From Atopobiaceae bacterium (GTDB taxonomy: Bacteria > Actinomycetota > Coriobacteriia > Coriobacteriales > Atopobiaceae), in contig JAFWIE010000078.1 in the NCBI GenBank assembly GCA_017533825.1, positions 62,001-126,000 on the forward strand: DNA of 64,000 bases, read 5' to 3'. Of this stretch, positions 25,830 through 34,678 are shown in pieces (within the stretch, counting starts at the first letter, position 1; each line of letters opens with the position of its first letter). The position numbers were made by a program, and so were the translations under genes. The notes below the pieces were generated by a model. The model saw only the letters and a list, made by a program, of their open reading frames with translations. It was not told the DNA's origin and did not search any database.

Positions 25830-27203
25830 TTACGCCTCCTCTGAATGCGAGCGTGCGCCGATGACACCAAGCACCCGCTGCTCACGATAGCGAAGGAACA
25901 CCAAGCCACCCATCAAGCAGAAGAGCGTCGCGACGACTGCCGTCACGCGGTACCCGAAGCCGCCGGAGCCGATGGTCGCAATGGAAGAGAACAAGATCAT
26001 GGCAAGGGATTGTCCGAGGGTCATGGAGAAGGTACGTGCCGCATAGAACATGCCCTCTCGGTTCTCCCCCGTCTCGATGGCATCCGACTCCGCGATGTCG
26101 GCCAATACCGCTTGCGGCAGAATGCCGAGAACGGCCATGGGAACGGCGGCCAGAATCGCGACCAAGGCACCCCATGCCAGCTCAGGAACCCCAAATTGCC
26201 CGCACACGCTCGTGACGCCAAAGGCGAGGCAGAAGAAGAAGAACGCGAACGCGACAAGCCGCTTCTTCCCCATGCGCTTCGCGAGGATGTTGACAGGGCC
26301 ATAGAAGACAAGGCTGATCACCGTCATGCCGGCAAACAGGATGAAGTTCCACGAGCTGTCCAGCCCCATGAGGCTCGTCACGTAGAACGGCATGCCCGTC
26401 TGGAACATGGTGATGGCAACCCAGTACAGAATGTCCGAGATCTCGAAGACTTGGAACTCCTTGTTGCGGAAGGTCTTTACCACCGAGGCGCCCATGGGCG
26501 TCGTGGAAGGCTCCGTCTCGGCGTAGGCGTTCTCGTCGATGGTGAAGGCGGGCAGAAGCATGCATGCGATTGCGATGACGGCCAAGATGGCGATGGTGAT
26601 TCGATACGAGTTCGCGATGCCCACCGAACCCTCCAGTAACCCTGCAATGGTCGGCACGAGATACGCGAAGGCCGTGCCGAGGAAGTAGGTGACCGAGATG
26701 TAGGTAGAGAGGTTCACGCGCAGCTCCTGCGTGCGCCCCAGCTCGGGAATGAGCGCGTTGAAGGGCGTGCAGTACAACGAGAGGGTAACGTAGAAGAGCA
26801 CCAGGCAGACGAAGAGGGCGATGTCGTTGAAGAGCTCACTGCCCATGCCCGGCAGGGTGAACACCACGACGCACATGATGCCAAACGGGATGGCAGCCCA
26901 CCTCATGAAGGGAATGCGACGACCGAGCTTGTGGTTGAGCGAGTCAGACTTGCTCGCAATGAAGGGATCGATGAAGCCGTCAACCAGTCGGCAGAACGCC
27001 GTGATGAGACCGATGATCGTCATACCGGCAAAGACGATGCCCTGCGTGATGAACAACGGCATGCCCGCAGCAATCGTCTCTTCGCTGGGCATGTAGAAGT
27101 ACAGCAACCAGTTGGACACCACGCCCGAGAGCATCGCCCAACCCAATTGTCCAATCGCGAAGTTGCGCATCACACGCCCATCCGCAAGCTTCTTCTCTGC
27201 CAT
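25830..27203 (-). CDS. GPH-family sugar:cation symporter (MFS)
   Basis: 457 residues with about 12 predicted membrane helices. Family marks of glycoside-pentoside-hexuronide symporters are present: CRLVDGFIDPFIA in helix II and NLSTYISVTYFLG. It would import a glycoside with H+ or Na+. Translation start at 27203 follows AGAGGGAA. It is the promoter-proximal gene of a two-gene unit with the GH36 enzyme. The divergent neighbour at 27318 shares the 114-bp intergenic region. Confidence 0.88.
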   Translation of the reverse strand: MAEKKLADGRVMRNFAIGQLGWAMLSGVVSNWLLYFYMPSEETIAAGMPLFITQGIVFAGMTIIGLITAFCRLVDGFIDPFIASKSDSLNHKLGRRIPFMRWAAIPFGIMCVVVFTLPGMGSELFNDIALFVCLVLFYVTLSLYCTPFNALIPELGRTQELRVNLSTYISVTYFLGTAFAYLVPTIAGLLEGSVGIANSYRITIAILAVIAIACMLLPAFTIDENAYAETEPSTTPMGASVVKTFRNKEFQVFEISDILYWVAITMFQTGMPFYVTSLMGLDSSWNFILFAGMTVISLVFYGPVNILAKRMGKKRLVAFAFFFFCLAFGVTSVCGQFGVPELAWGALVAILAAVPMAVLGILPQAVLADIAESDAIETGENREGMFYAARTFSMTLGQSLAMILFSSIATIGSGGFGYRVTAVVATLFCLMGGLVFLRYREQRVLGVIGARSHSEEA

Positions 27204-27317
27204 GTTCCCTCTCTTCCGTTGAGCCGGAGAGCGCCGCCCACAATCTGCGCAATCGCTCCCCGACCATGTTTATACTTATGTCATCTATTGATTATGGCAC
27301 ACAGATTGGAGCCGTCC

Positions 27318-28793
27318 ATGGATGCACCGACCGACCGGGCAAGAATCATCTTTGGAAACAATGTCGGCGAGAAGGCCTACGCGGACGCGAGCAAGGCAAA
27401 GGCCCGCTTCGTGCACAAGTTCGGTGATGACTCGGACGCCACCTACCACCTCGTCGCACGTGACGTCCCGGTCGTCGGGGAGCGCCTCGGCGTGCGTGGC
27501 CTCGCGCTCGCAGAGGAAGGCGCAGAGCCCCTCGCGTTCGACGAGGAAGAGTCGCCCGTCGTCGTGGGAAACATCCGCATGGGCTTCGGGCACTACCGCA
27601 TCTCCATGGCAATCGCCAGCGCGGCGCACGCCCTCGGCCATACACCCTATTGGTTCGACCTCGCATCCTTCAGCGAATCGACCGTCTCGAAGGTCATCGC
27701 CCACCAGAACGACCTGTACTCATTGGGTTCGCGACTCTCCCAGCGCGTGGGCGCCTTCGACCGACTCTACTGGGAGCCGCTGAACTCAGAGGGATTCCGG
27801 CAGCTCACCTACAATGCCGGCGACCAGAAGACCATGGAGCTTGGCAAGCCGCTCTTCGCCGACCTCCCGAAGGACGTCCCCTACGTCGCCACGCATGCCT
27901 GGCCGGCACAGGCGGCTGTGCACGCCGGCCTCACCCACGTGGTCAATGCCATCCCCGACAACTGGCCCATGGCGCTGCACCTCGCCGAAGGGGCCATCCA
28001 TGCAGTTCAGACGCCGTCGGCCTTCCTCGGGTATCACCAGCTCCGTGGCATGGACAAGAAGCGCCAGCTCAAGCCCATGCCCCTCTCTGCCATCCGACAA
28101 TGCGGGCACTACATCGACCATGAGCTCGTCTCGAACATCGAGCGCGACTGCGCAGCTCGCCGCAACCGGCTCCTGGGCGGCGGTCCCGTCCGTTGGCTGC
28201 TCTCCGTGGGTGGGGCGGGAGCCCAGCAGGAGCTCTTCGCCGCCATCGTGGCGCATCTGCTTCCCTACGTGCAGACGAAGCAGGCGGTGCTGCTCGTCAA
28301 TGTCGGCGACCACAAGGACGTCTGGGAGGCCCTCGAGCACGATGTACCCAGCCTCGCCTCGATGGCGCAGCGGCACTTCAACGACTTCGACGAGGTGGCA
28401 CGCATGGCCGACCAGGCGCTCGACGGAGACCTCGAGGGTGTCCACGCCTTCTGTGACGACGACATTTTTGCCGCCGTATACTCTTCGAACCTGCTCATGC
28501 GCTGCTGCGACGTCCTTGCGACCAAGCCCAGCGAGTTCTCGTTCTATCCCGTCCCGAAGCTCATGATTCATCGCGTGGGCGGACACGAGGCTTGGGGCGC
28601 CATACGAGCCGCGGAAGTCGGTGACGGAACCTACGAGATCGACGACACCAACGAGGTGCTGGCGATGATCGATGCGTTCCAGTACGATCGCGAGCTCGTG
28701 GCATCGATGTGCGACAACATCGAGCGCGCCAACAAGATCGGCATCTACAACGGTGCCTACGAAGTCGTGCGCCTTGCCGTGGAAGGCGCATAG
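27318..28793 (+). CDS. GT-B-like conserved hypothetical protein
   Basis: 491 residues, soluble. The segment GNIRMGFGHYRISMAIASAA resembles the N-terminal Gly-rich/His motif of MurG and MGDG-synthase-type GT-B glycosyltransferases, and WLLSVGGAGAQQELF resembles the start of their C-terminal domain. This suggests a nucleotide-sugar-using enzyme or a derived protein, but no clear donor-binding Glu motif is recognised, so function is open. The start at 27318 follows GGAG; in-frame sequence upstream overlaps the symporter gene on the other strand and is not coding. Divergent from the galactoside operon. Confidence 0.6.
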   Translation: MDAPTDRARIIFGNNVGEKAYADASKAKARFVHKFGDDSDATYHLVARDVPVVGERLGVRGLALAEEGAEPLAFDEEESPVVVGNIRMGFGHYRISMAIASAAHALGHTPYWFDLASFSESTVSKVIAHQNDLYSLGSRLSQRVGAFDRLYWEPLNSEGFRQLTYNAGDQKTMELGKPLFADLPKDVPYVATHAWPAQAAVHAGLTHVVNAIPDNWPMALHLAEGAIHAVQTPSAFLGYHQLRGMDKKRQLKPMPLSAIRQCGHYIDHELVSNIERDCAARRNRLLGGGPVRWLLSVGGAGAQQELFAAIVAHLLPYVQTKQAVLLVNVGDHKDVWEALEHDVPSLASMAQRHFNDFDEVARMADQALDGDLEGVHAFCDDDIFAAVYSSNLLMRCCDVLATKPSEFSFYPVPKLMIHRVGGHEAWGAIRAAEVGDGTYEIDDTNEVLAMIDAFQYDRELVASMCDNIERANKIGIYNGAYEVVRLAVEGA

Positions 28794-28842
28794 CCGTCCG
28801 ATTCAAGACGACCCACGACGCGCTGACCTCGAAGATGAAGGA

Positions 28843-28873
28843 GTGGCCACGAGGGAACGTCCCCCGTGGCCAC
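28843..28873. terminator. Hairpin terminator
   Basis: GTGGCCACG...CGTGGCCAC stem (28843 and 28873 at the outer ends), one mismatch inside, followed by CCCCTTTTG. It lies between convergent genes. Confidence 0.65.
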
Positions 28874-28888
28874 CCCCTTTTGACTCGC

Positions 28889-28925
28889 GTCCTACCAGAG
28901 GCGTCAGGTCCTACCAGATGCGTCT
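28889..28925. repeat. Tandem duplication spanning the DUF1015 stop codon
   Basis: Two 18-bp copies (28889-28906 and 28908-28925) with the shared core GTCCTACCAGA-GCGTC, period 19. The second copy contains the end and TAG stop of the DUF1015 gene; the first is a diverged duplicate just downstream of the stop. Confidence 0.7.
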
Positions 28926-30119
28926 GATGGCCAGACCGCTCTGCAGCTTGGGATCGAACCACGTGGACTTGGGAGGCATGATGCCGCCCTTGTCCGCGAC
29001 GGCCATGAGTTCGTCCATCGAGGTTGGGAAGAGCGCGAACGCGACAGCATGGTCGCCCGCCCTCCGCTCGAGTTCCGCCGCGTCGACACCACCGACGAAG
29101 CTCGCCCGCTCGTCCGTGCGCGGATCGGCAATTCCGAGCAGGGGTTCCAGAACCTGGTCCTGTAGCACCGTCACGTCGAGCTCGTCCGACGAACCACGCC
29201 AGCAAAGCTCGCGCCACGTCCCGTGCAGGTACATCCCAAACTCGTCCTTCCGCTCGGGGACCACTGCCGCGTCACGCGCGTCACCGCAGGAGAAGCCCGC
29301 CGCATCAAGCGCGGCAAGGAACGCCGCCTCGTCAAAGTCCTCGGGCAGCTCGATGATTCGGTTGTAGGCCAAGATCCGCAGCTGGTTTGCCGGGAACAGC
29401 ACTGCCAGGAACGCCTCCGCGGGATCGTCCACGCGGCCTTCAGCCCGTCTCTTCTCGCAAATCGCCGCAGCCGCAGCCGCTCGATGGTGTCCGTCCGCAA
29501 TGTAGGCACGCTCCACTGTCGAGAAGGCAACGCCGAGCGCCCCGACGCCCACCTCACGAGCGACGCGCCACACACGCTGGTGCACGCCATCGGAGGCAAC
29601 GAAGTCGTAGATGGGCTCTCCTTGCTTCGCGGCACCGACGATGACGTCAATGGCCATGCTGTCGCGATACGCCACGAACACCGGACCGGTCTGTGCGCGC
29701 AGCCCCGTGATGTGACGCACGCGGTCGGCTTCCTTCTGGGGAAGCGTGAGCTCGTGCTTGCACAGCGTTCCGTCAAGATAGTCATCAGCGGCGATGGCCC
29801 CCAGAACGCCCGTCTGACGATGGCCGTCGGGCGTCGTCAGCTCATAGAGGTACAGGCAGGGCTTCTCGTCACGGACCAGCGTCCCGTCAAGCTGTCGCTC
29901 ACGCAAGAGCTTCGCGGCGTATTCATATACTTCAGGTGCCTGCGCATCATACCCGATGTCGAAGCCCGTCTCGGGACGGTCGATGGCGAGGAACGAGGTC
30001 GGGTGCTCCGCCACGTATGCGCGGGCCTCCTCGTCCGTGAAGACGTCATAGGGCAGCGAGGCAAACTCGGCCGCTCGCTCGGGGGCAGGTCGCAGACAAG
30101 TGATTGGTTCTACGTGCAT
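28911..30119 (-). CDS. DUF1015 family protein
   Basis: 402 residues, near the usual length of this uncharacterised family, which is found in many anaerobes and often near serine or redox genes. Visible family features: N-terminal CLRPAPERAAEFASLPYDVF, the strongly conserved YIADGHHRAAAA, and LFPANQLRILAYNR. No membrane segments. The start at 30119 (MHVEPITC) follows AAGGAGAG; sequence further upstream in frame is not family-like. Function is unknown; it may act on or bind a phosphorylated metabolite, but that is not supported here. Confidence 0.85.
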   Translation of the reverse strand: MHVEPITCLRPAPERAAEFASLPYDVFTDEEARAYVAEHPTSFLAIDRPETGFDIGYDAQAPEVYEYAAKLLRERQLDGTLVRDEKPCLYLYELTTPDGHRQTGVLGAIAADDYLDGTLCKHELTLPQKEADRVRHITGLRAQTGPVFVAYRDSMAIDVIVGAAKQGEPIYDFVASDGVHQRVWRVAREVGVGALGVAFSTVERAYIADGHHRAAAAAAICEKRRAEGRVDDPAEAFLAVLFPANQLRILAYNRIIELPEDFDEAAFLAALDAAGFSCGDARDAAVVPERKDEFGMYLHGTWRELCWRGSSDELDVTVLQDQVLEPLLGIADPRTDERASFVGGVDAAELERRAGDHAVAFALFPTSMDELMAVADKGGIMPPKSTWFDPKLQSGLAIRRIW

Positions 30120-30437
30120 GCTCAACTCTCCTTCGGGAGGGACAAATCCCGTGACATAGTACACCCCAAGCCTTGCTTCCGCGCATTTTCCAAAGTGTTG
30201 CGAAGAGGTGTCCACAAATGGACGCTCCCCTTCATAGACGTATGTCAAGCAAGTGCGCGCGGACAACGGCATCACCGCGACGTCGCTTGCGAATGGGCGC
30301 GTCCTTGTCGCGTGCGCCCCTTCTCTGCACCTTCCATCGAACGTTCAAAAAACACCGCATGAGCGGACGCCAAGTCGGGTACAACTATGTTCATGGGTAA
30401 GAACAGCCATGCGCTATATATACGAAAGGGGTTTATC
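30120..30437. other. Divergent intergenic region, DUF1015 / phasin
   Basis: 318 bp without a convincing gene. It must hold promoters for both flanking genes, but I could not fix -35/-10 pairs with confidence. No strong palindrome. Confidence 0.4.
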
Positions 30438-30803
30438 ATGGCAGCATTTGACTTTGGCGAGAGCGTTCGCAAGATCTTCCTGGTTGGCATCGGTGCCGTC
30501 GCAACCGGAGCCGAGAAGTCCCAGCAGCTCATCGACGAGCTCGTAAAGAAGGGCGAGCTCACTGTCGAGCAGGGCAAGGACCTCAACGAGGAGCTCACGC
30601 GCAAGGCAGCCAAGGCGGCTACCGACACGCACGAGTCCTTCATCCGCTCGCGCATGGAGAGCATGACGGCCGAGGAGCGCGCAGCCTACGCAAAGCGCGT
30701 CGCCGACATCGCTCAGGAGATCGACGAGCGTGCCACGACGGTCGACGCAGAGGTCGAAGACGCCGAGGGCGAGGCGGCAGACGAAGGCAGCGCCGAGGAG
30801 TAA
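30438..30803 (+). CDS. Phasin family protein
   Basis: 121 residues, mostly alpha-helical and acidic at the C-terminus. The N-terminal MAAFDFGESVRKIFLVGIGAV followed by EKSQQLIDELVKKGELTVEQGKDL matches the phasin-like family (polyhydroxyalkanoate granule-associated protein type) that commonly precedes ubiB-like kinases in actinobacteria and firmicutes. The start follows GAAAGGGG. The next gene begins 9 bp after the stop. No PHA synthase is in the window, so a lipid- or kinase-related role is as likely as granule binding. Confidence 0.82.
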   Translation: MAAFDFGESVRKIFLVGIGAVATGAEKSQQLIDELVKKGELTVEQGKDLNEELTRKAAKAATDTHESFIRSRMESMTAEERAAYAKRVADIAQEIDERATTVDAEVEDAEGEAADEGSAEE

Positions 30804-30812
30804 GTGTGAGGC

Positions 30813-32579
30813 GTGGAGCAACGGCCACAAAGCGCTAACGAGCGCGCAGGACAAGCGGGCGCAGGCGACGGCTTCGACGAGGATGCCGCACGCCTGCGCA
30901 CGTGGTATAAGGACGTCACAGGTGAGGCGCTCACGCGCGAGGAGACCATCGGCCTTCTTGGTGGAAGACCTGATGGAATCAATAATTATGGCCTCAACCG
31001 AAGGGCCCGCCTCACGCGCGTCTTGCAGATTCTCTCAATCGTGCGCAAGTACGACATTCTGCATGGCCTCACGCCTACCACGATGCGCATCATGCTGGAG
31101 GAGCTCGGCCCGACTTTCGTGAAGGCCGGGCAAATCCTCTCGATGCGTTCCGAAATCCTGCCCGAGTCGTTTTGCCGTGAGCTGAGCAAGCTCCGCACCG
31201 AAGTCGAACCCATGTCGCGCGAGGTGATGCTACGCACCTTGCGCGCTGAATACGACACTCCCCTCGAAGAGATATTCGACGCCATCGACGACGTCCCCCT
31301 CGGCTCGGCATCGGTGGCCCAGGTACACAAGGCTCGCCTGGTCACAGGAGAAGACGTCGCCATAAAGATTCAACGCCCCAACGTACGCCAGACCATGTCC
31401 CAAGACATCTCCATCATGCGCTCGATAGCCAAGCGCGCGACGCACGTGATGCGGGACGATCAGTTCCTCGACATCAGGAGCGTGGTGGAGGAGCTCTGGC
31501 AGTCGTTTAGGGAAGAGACGGACTTCCTCGTGGAAGCGCGTAGCTTGGACGAGTTCCGGCGCAACAACGCGAACTGCGTCTTCATCACCTGCCCCAAGCC
31601 GTTCATGGGCTTGTGCACCCAACACGTCGTGGTCATGGACTACATAGAAGGAATTCCCATCTCGCACGTGGACGAGTTACGTGACGAGGGATATGACCTC
31701 GAGGAAATCGGCATCAAACTCGTCGACAACTACGCGAGCCAGATGCTCGACGACGGCTTCTTTCATGCCGACCCTCATCCCGGCAACCTCGTCATCGCGG
31801 ATGGAAAGATCGCGTATCTGGACCTTGGCATCATGGGACGCCTCTCTTCGCATGACCGAAATGCCGTTTCGGAGATGGTGTTTGCCGTGGGAGACATGGA
31901 CACGCCACGTCTCAAGGACGGTTTGCTGCGCTTCTCGGTGTCCACGGACCTCGGCAGCATCGACCACGCCCAGCTTCTCGCCGACCTCGATGCCGTGATG
32001 CAGGAGTACGGCACTGCAACGCTTGCCGAGCTCGACCTCGGACGGTTTCTCAACGCCATCATCACGCTCGCCCGCCGCAACAACATCGAGCTACCGAGTT
32101 CAGTGACCATGATGGGGCGCTCGCTCGTAACGCTCGAGGGTACGGTAGGTAGCCTGCTCGCCAACGAGAGCATCGTGGGCATCTTGGCCAACCACATTCG
32201 CTCGCAGGTCTCGATGCGCGATGCCGCCAAGCAGGAGGCGCAGACGCTAGCCCGCGAGACGCGCCTTGCCACACACAGCCTGCTCAAGGCAGCGTCGCAG
32301 GCGTCGCTCGCCATGAACATGCTCACGCGCGGGCAATTGCGCGTCAACATGGACATACCCGGCTCCGACGACCCCATCGCGGACTTCTCGCACGCCTTCG
32401 ACCGTCTGACCATGGGCATTGTCATCGCGGGACTCTTCATCGGCTCGTCCGTCATCTACTACTCCGGCATCAAGCCGCTGCTCTTTGGCGTCCCGGTGCT
32501 GGGATTCGTAGGATTTGTGGTCGCCTTCGCGATGGGCCTACGTCTGGTCATCGAAATCATGCGCGAAGGCAAACGCTGA
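30813..32579 (+). CDS. ABC1/AarF/UbiB family atypical kinase
   Basis: 588 residues. The KxGQ signature is FVKAGQILSMRSE, and the ATP-binding Ala-rich loop region is LGSASVAQVHKARL, followed by VAIKIQRP with the kinase Lys. The catalytic/Mg region is HADPHPGNL and then YLDLGIMG. Two C-terminal hydrophobic helices (about 530-580) anchor it in the membrane. Family members control lipid or quinone homeostasis. GTG start, coupled 9 bp after the phasin gene. Quinone genes are not seen here, so the lipid target is open. Confidence 0.92.
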   Translation: MEQRPQSANERAGQAGAGDGFDEDAARLRTWYKDVTGEALTREETIGLLGGRPDGINNYGLNRRARLTRVLQILSIVRKYDILHGLTPTTMRIMLEELGPTFVKAGQILSMRSEILPESFCRELSKLRTEVEPMSREVMLRTLRAEYDTPLEEIFDAIDDVPLGSASVAQVHKARLVTGEDVAIKIQRPNVRQTMSQDISIMRSIAKRATHVMRDDQFLDIRSVVEELWQSFREETDFLVEARSLDEFRRNNANCVFITCPKPFMGLCTQHVVVMDYIEGIPISHVDELRDEGYDLEEIGIKLVDNYASQMLDDGFFHADPHPGNLVIADGKIAYLDLGIMGRLSSHDRNAVSEMVFAVGDMDTPRLKDGLLRFSVSTDLGSIDHAQLLADLDAVMQEYGTATLAELDLGRFLNAIITLARRNNIELPSSVTMMGRSLVTLEGTVGSLLANESIVGILANHIRSQVSMRDAAKQEAQTLARETRLATHSLLKAASQASLAMNMLTRGQLRVNMDIPGSDDPIADFSHAFDRLTMGIVIAGLFIGSSVIYYSGIKPLLFGVPVLGFVGFVVAFAMGLRLVIEIMREGKR

Positions 32580-32610
32580 GCGGCAAACCGCCTGCCGTTG
32601 GAGGTACCGC

Positions 32611-33009
32611 CTATTCCCCCGCATCCAGCCAACGTTTGCGGCTAAGGAAGTTCCACACCATCACCACGCCCGTCGCACACACCTTCGTGACCGTGACCGC
32701 AAGCGCCGACTTGCCCAGAAGCGCCACGCCAATCCACATGAGCGCTTCATTGATCAGCAGTCCCACCAGCGAGAGGGCCACAAAGATGGTAAGCTCGCTC
32801 CCGCGCGAGAGGTCCTCGCGACGCGTAAACACGAATCGCATGGAAGCGAGGTAGTTGAACACTACCGAGACGACAAACGACAGCGCCGCCGAGATGACGG
32901 GATCCACCCCAAACACCTGCGAGAGCAGCATGAGCACACCATAGTCGACGGCGAACGCAGCAAAGCCCACCACCGAGAACTTCGCGACCTGTGCAAAGAG
33001 CCGCTCCAT
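32611..33009 (-). CDS. GtrA family membrane protein
   Basis: 132 residues with four predicted membrane helices and the family start LFAQVAKFSVVGFAAFAVDY. GtrA-like proteins are small flippase-like partners for polyprenyl-linked sugars in cell-wall glycosylation. The start at 33009 follows GGAGGT; an upstream in-frame start at 33063 adds a non-family tail. Divergent from the polysaccharide deacetylase gene, which also points to envelope polysaccharide work. Confidence 0.85.
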   Translation of the reverse strand: MERLFAQVAKFSVVGFAAFAVDYGVLMLLSQVFGVDPVISAALSFVVSVVFNYLASMRFVFTRREDLSRGSELTIFVALSLVGLLINEALMWIGVALLGKSALAVTVTKVCATGVVMVWNFLSRKRWLDAGE

Positions 33010-33154
33010 CTGAACCTCCAACTCATCATGGCACGCCGATTCAACGGTCACCCATCTTTTCACATCGTGACATCCCCTTCAAGCCCCACGCCGAAAGCAG
33101 GAAGCAGCATCGGAGAGTGCTATAGTGGCATAACGCGCTTATACAGGAGAACAC

Positions 33155-34678
33155 ATGGAACATCGCACCAACCCCTATGACGAGGGGGACATCATACCGA
33201 CGCCCATGAGCGGGGAGCATCGCGAGCGCGAGGAGCCTCTGGCATCGACCTCGCGGAGCCGTGCCACGCAGTCGGCGCGCGATGCCGCAGCACGACGAGC
33301 TGCCAACGCACGCGCGGGATCGGGCACGAAGCAGGGCTCGGCGAGACAACGACGCCCGCAGCGTCGCAACCCCAACGACCGCCCGGAGCTCAGCGTGCAG
33401 AACACCATTCGCCGGCGTCGCAAGATCGGCATCGGCGTCATCGTCGGCTCGATCGTCACAGCCATCCTGCTGCTCACCGCTTTGCTCTTCTGGATCAACC
33501 GTCCCGTGCCCATCACCGTCAACGGGCAGCAGGCAGAGGTACGCATAGGTTCGACCTTGCGCGAGGTGCTTCACGAGACCGATGTCTCCGTCGAGCCGGG
33601 CAACTACGTGACCGTCTCGGGCAATGTCATCCAAGCGAACCAAGGCCGCGCCTTCAACGCCGTCGTCAACGGCAACCGCTTGACTCCGGAACAGATTGAG
33701 GACCTGCGCATCCAAGGCACCGAGGCGATCGAGTTCAGCGACGGTGACGACATCATCGAGGAATTCAACGCCAGCTCCGAGAGCATCGAGCCGTACCTGC
33801 GGATGGAAGGCAGTGGCTACTCGCTGCAGTACGTCTCGCAGTGGGCACGCATGGGTGAGCGGCAGTATCGAACGGGCAAGGTTTCTGGCGAGACGGCCGA
33901 GGTCATCACCGTCGAGCCACGCGACTGCATCATCACGTGCCGCGACCTCTATCTCGAGCCGGGCGACGACGGCGTGAAGTACGTCGCCCTCACCTTCGAC
34001 GACGGTCCCTCAGACGTCAACACCCCGCAGTACCTCGACATCCTGGACCGCTATGGCGTCAAGGCGACCTTCTACAACCTGGGCGAAAACACCCAGGCCT
34101 TCCCCGAGCTCGCACGCGACGTCATCGCGCGCGGACACCAGCTCTGCAACCACACCATGGCGCACAACCAACTGACGGCCGTGGACAGCCAGACCATCTA
34201 CAACGAGATAACCACCTCGGCTGACGTCATAGCACAGACCACCGGTGTCCAAACCACCCACATCCGGCCCCCCTACGGCGACTTCACGGAGCGCAGCTGG
34301 CTCGCATCCGGTGGCTCCATCACCGCCGCGGTGCGCTGGACCGGTGACTCGCAGGATTGGCGCTACACGGGACTCAACGACACCGAGACTGTCCAGACGA
34401 TTGTGGACAACTCGCTGCTCAACATCCACTCCGGCTCCATCATCCTCATGCACGACGGTGGCGGTGGCGGAGCACAGGACATCGCGGCACTGCCCAAGCT
34501 CATCGAGCGCCTGCAGGCGGACGGGTATACGTTCGTCACCATCTCGGACCTGATGCGCCAAGCTGGCGACATTCCTGAAGAAGTCTGCTCCGGCACGTCG
34601 ACGATGCCTCAAGACGCCGTCTGGCCCAAGGAGATTCACCCCGACGACATAGCCGCAGCCGCTGCGAGCTCGACATGA
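33155..34678 (+). CDS. Membrane-anchored polysaccharide deacetylase
   Basis: 507 residues. A basic cytoplasmic N-terminus (1-90) is followed by one membrane helix (91-114), an extracellular beta-rich region of about 150 residues (VNGQQAEVRIGSTLREVL, DUF348/ubiquitin-like), and a NodB domain. NodB motifs: TFDDGPS at 280-286 (catalytic and metal Asp), HTMAHNQ (metal His), RPPYGDF, and LMHDGGG. It probably removes N- or O-acetyl groups from peptidoglycan or another wall glycan. The start follows AGGAGAA. The stop overlaps the next gene by ATGA, so the two are translationally coupled. Confidence 0.92.
   Translation: MEHRTNPYDEGDIIPTPMSGEHREREEPLASTSRSRATQSARDAAARRAANARAGSGTKQGSARQRRPQRRNPNDRPELSVQNTIRRRRKIGIGVIVGSIVTAILLLTALLFWINRPVPITVNGQQAEVRIGSTLREVLHETDVSVEPGNYVTVSGNVIQANQGRAFNAVVNGNRLTPEQIEDLRIQGTEAIEFSDGDDIIEEFNASSESIEPYLRMEGSGYSLQYVSQWARMGERQYRTGKVSGETAEVITVEPRDCIITCRDLYLEPGDDGVKYVALTFDDGPSDVNTPQYLDILDRYGVKATFYNLGENTQAFPELARDVIARGHQLCNHTMAHNQLTAVDSQTIYNEITTSADVIAQTTGVQTTHIRPPYGDFTERSWLASGGSITAAVRWTGDSQDWRYTGLNDTETVQTIVDNSLLNIHSGSIILMHDGGGGGAQDIAALPKLIERLQADGYTFVTISDLMRQAGDIPEEVCSGTSTMPQDAVWPKEIHPDDIAAAAASST

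Noticed and set aside
24162..25844. 560-codon plus-strand frame over the GH36 gene
   Set aside because: Antisense shadow without ribosome site or family features; the GH36 catalytic motifs are on the minus strand.
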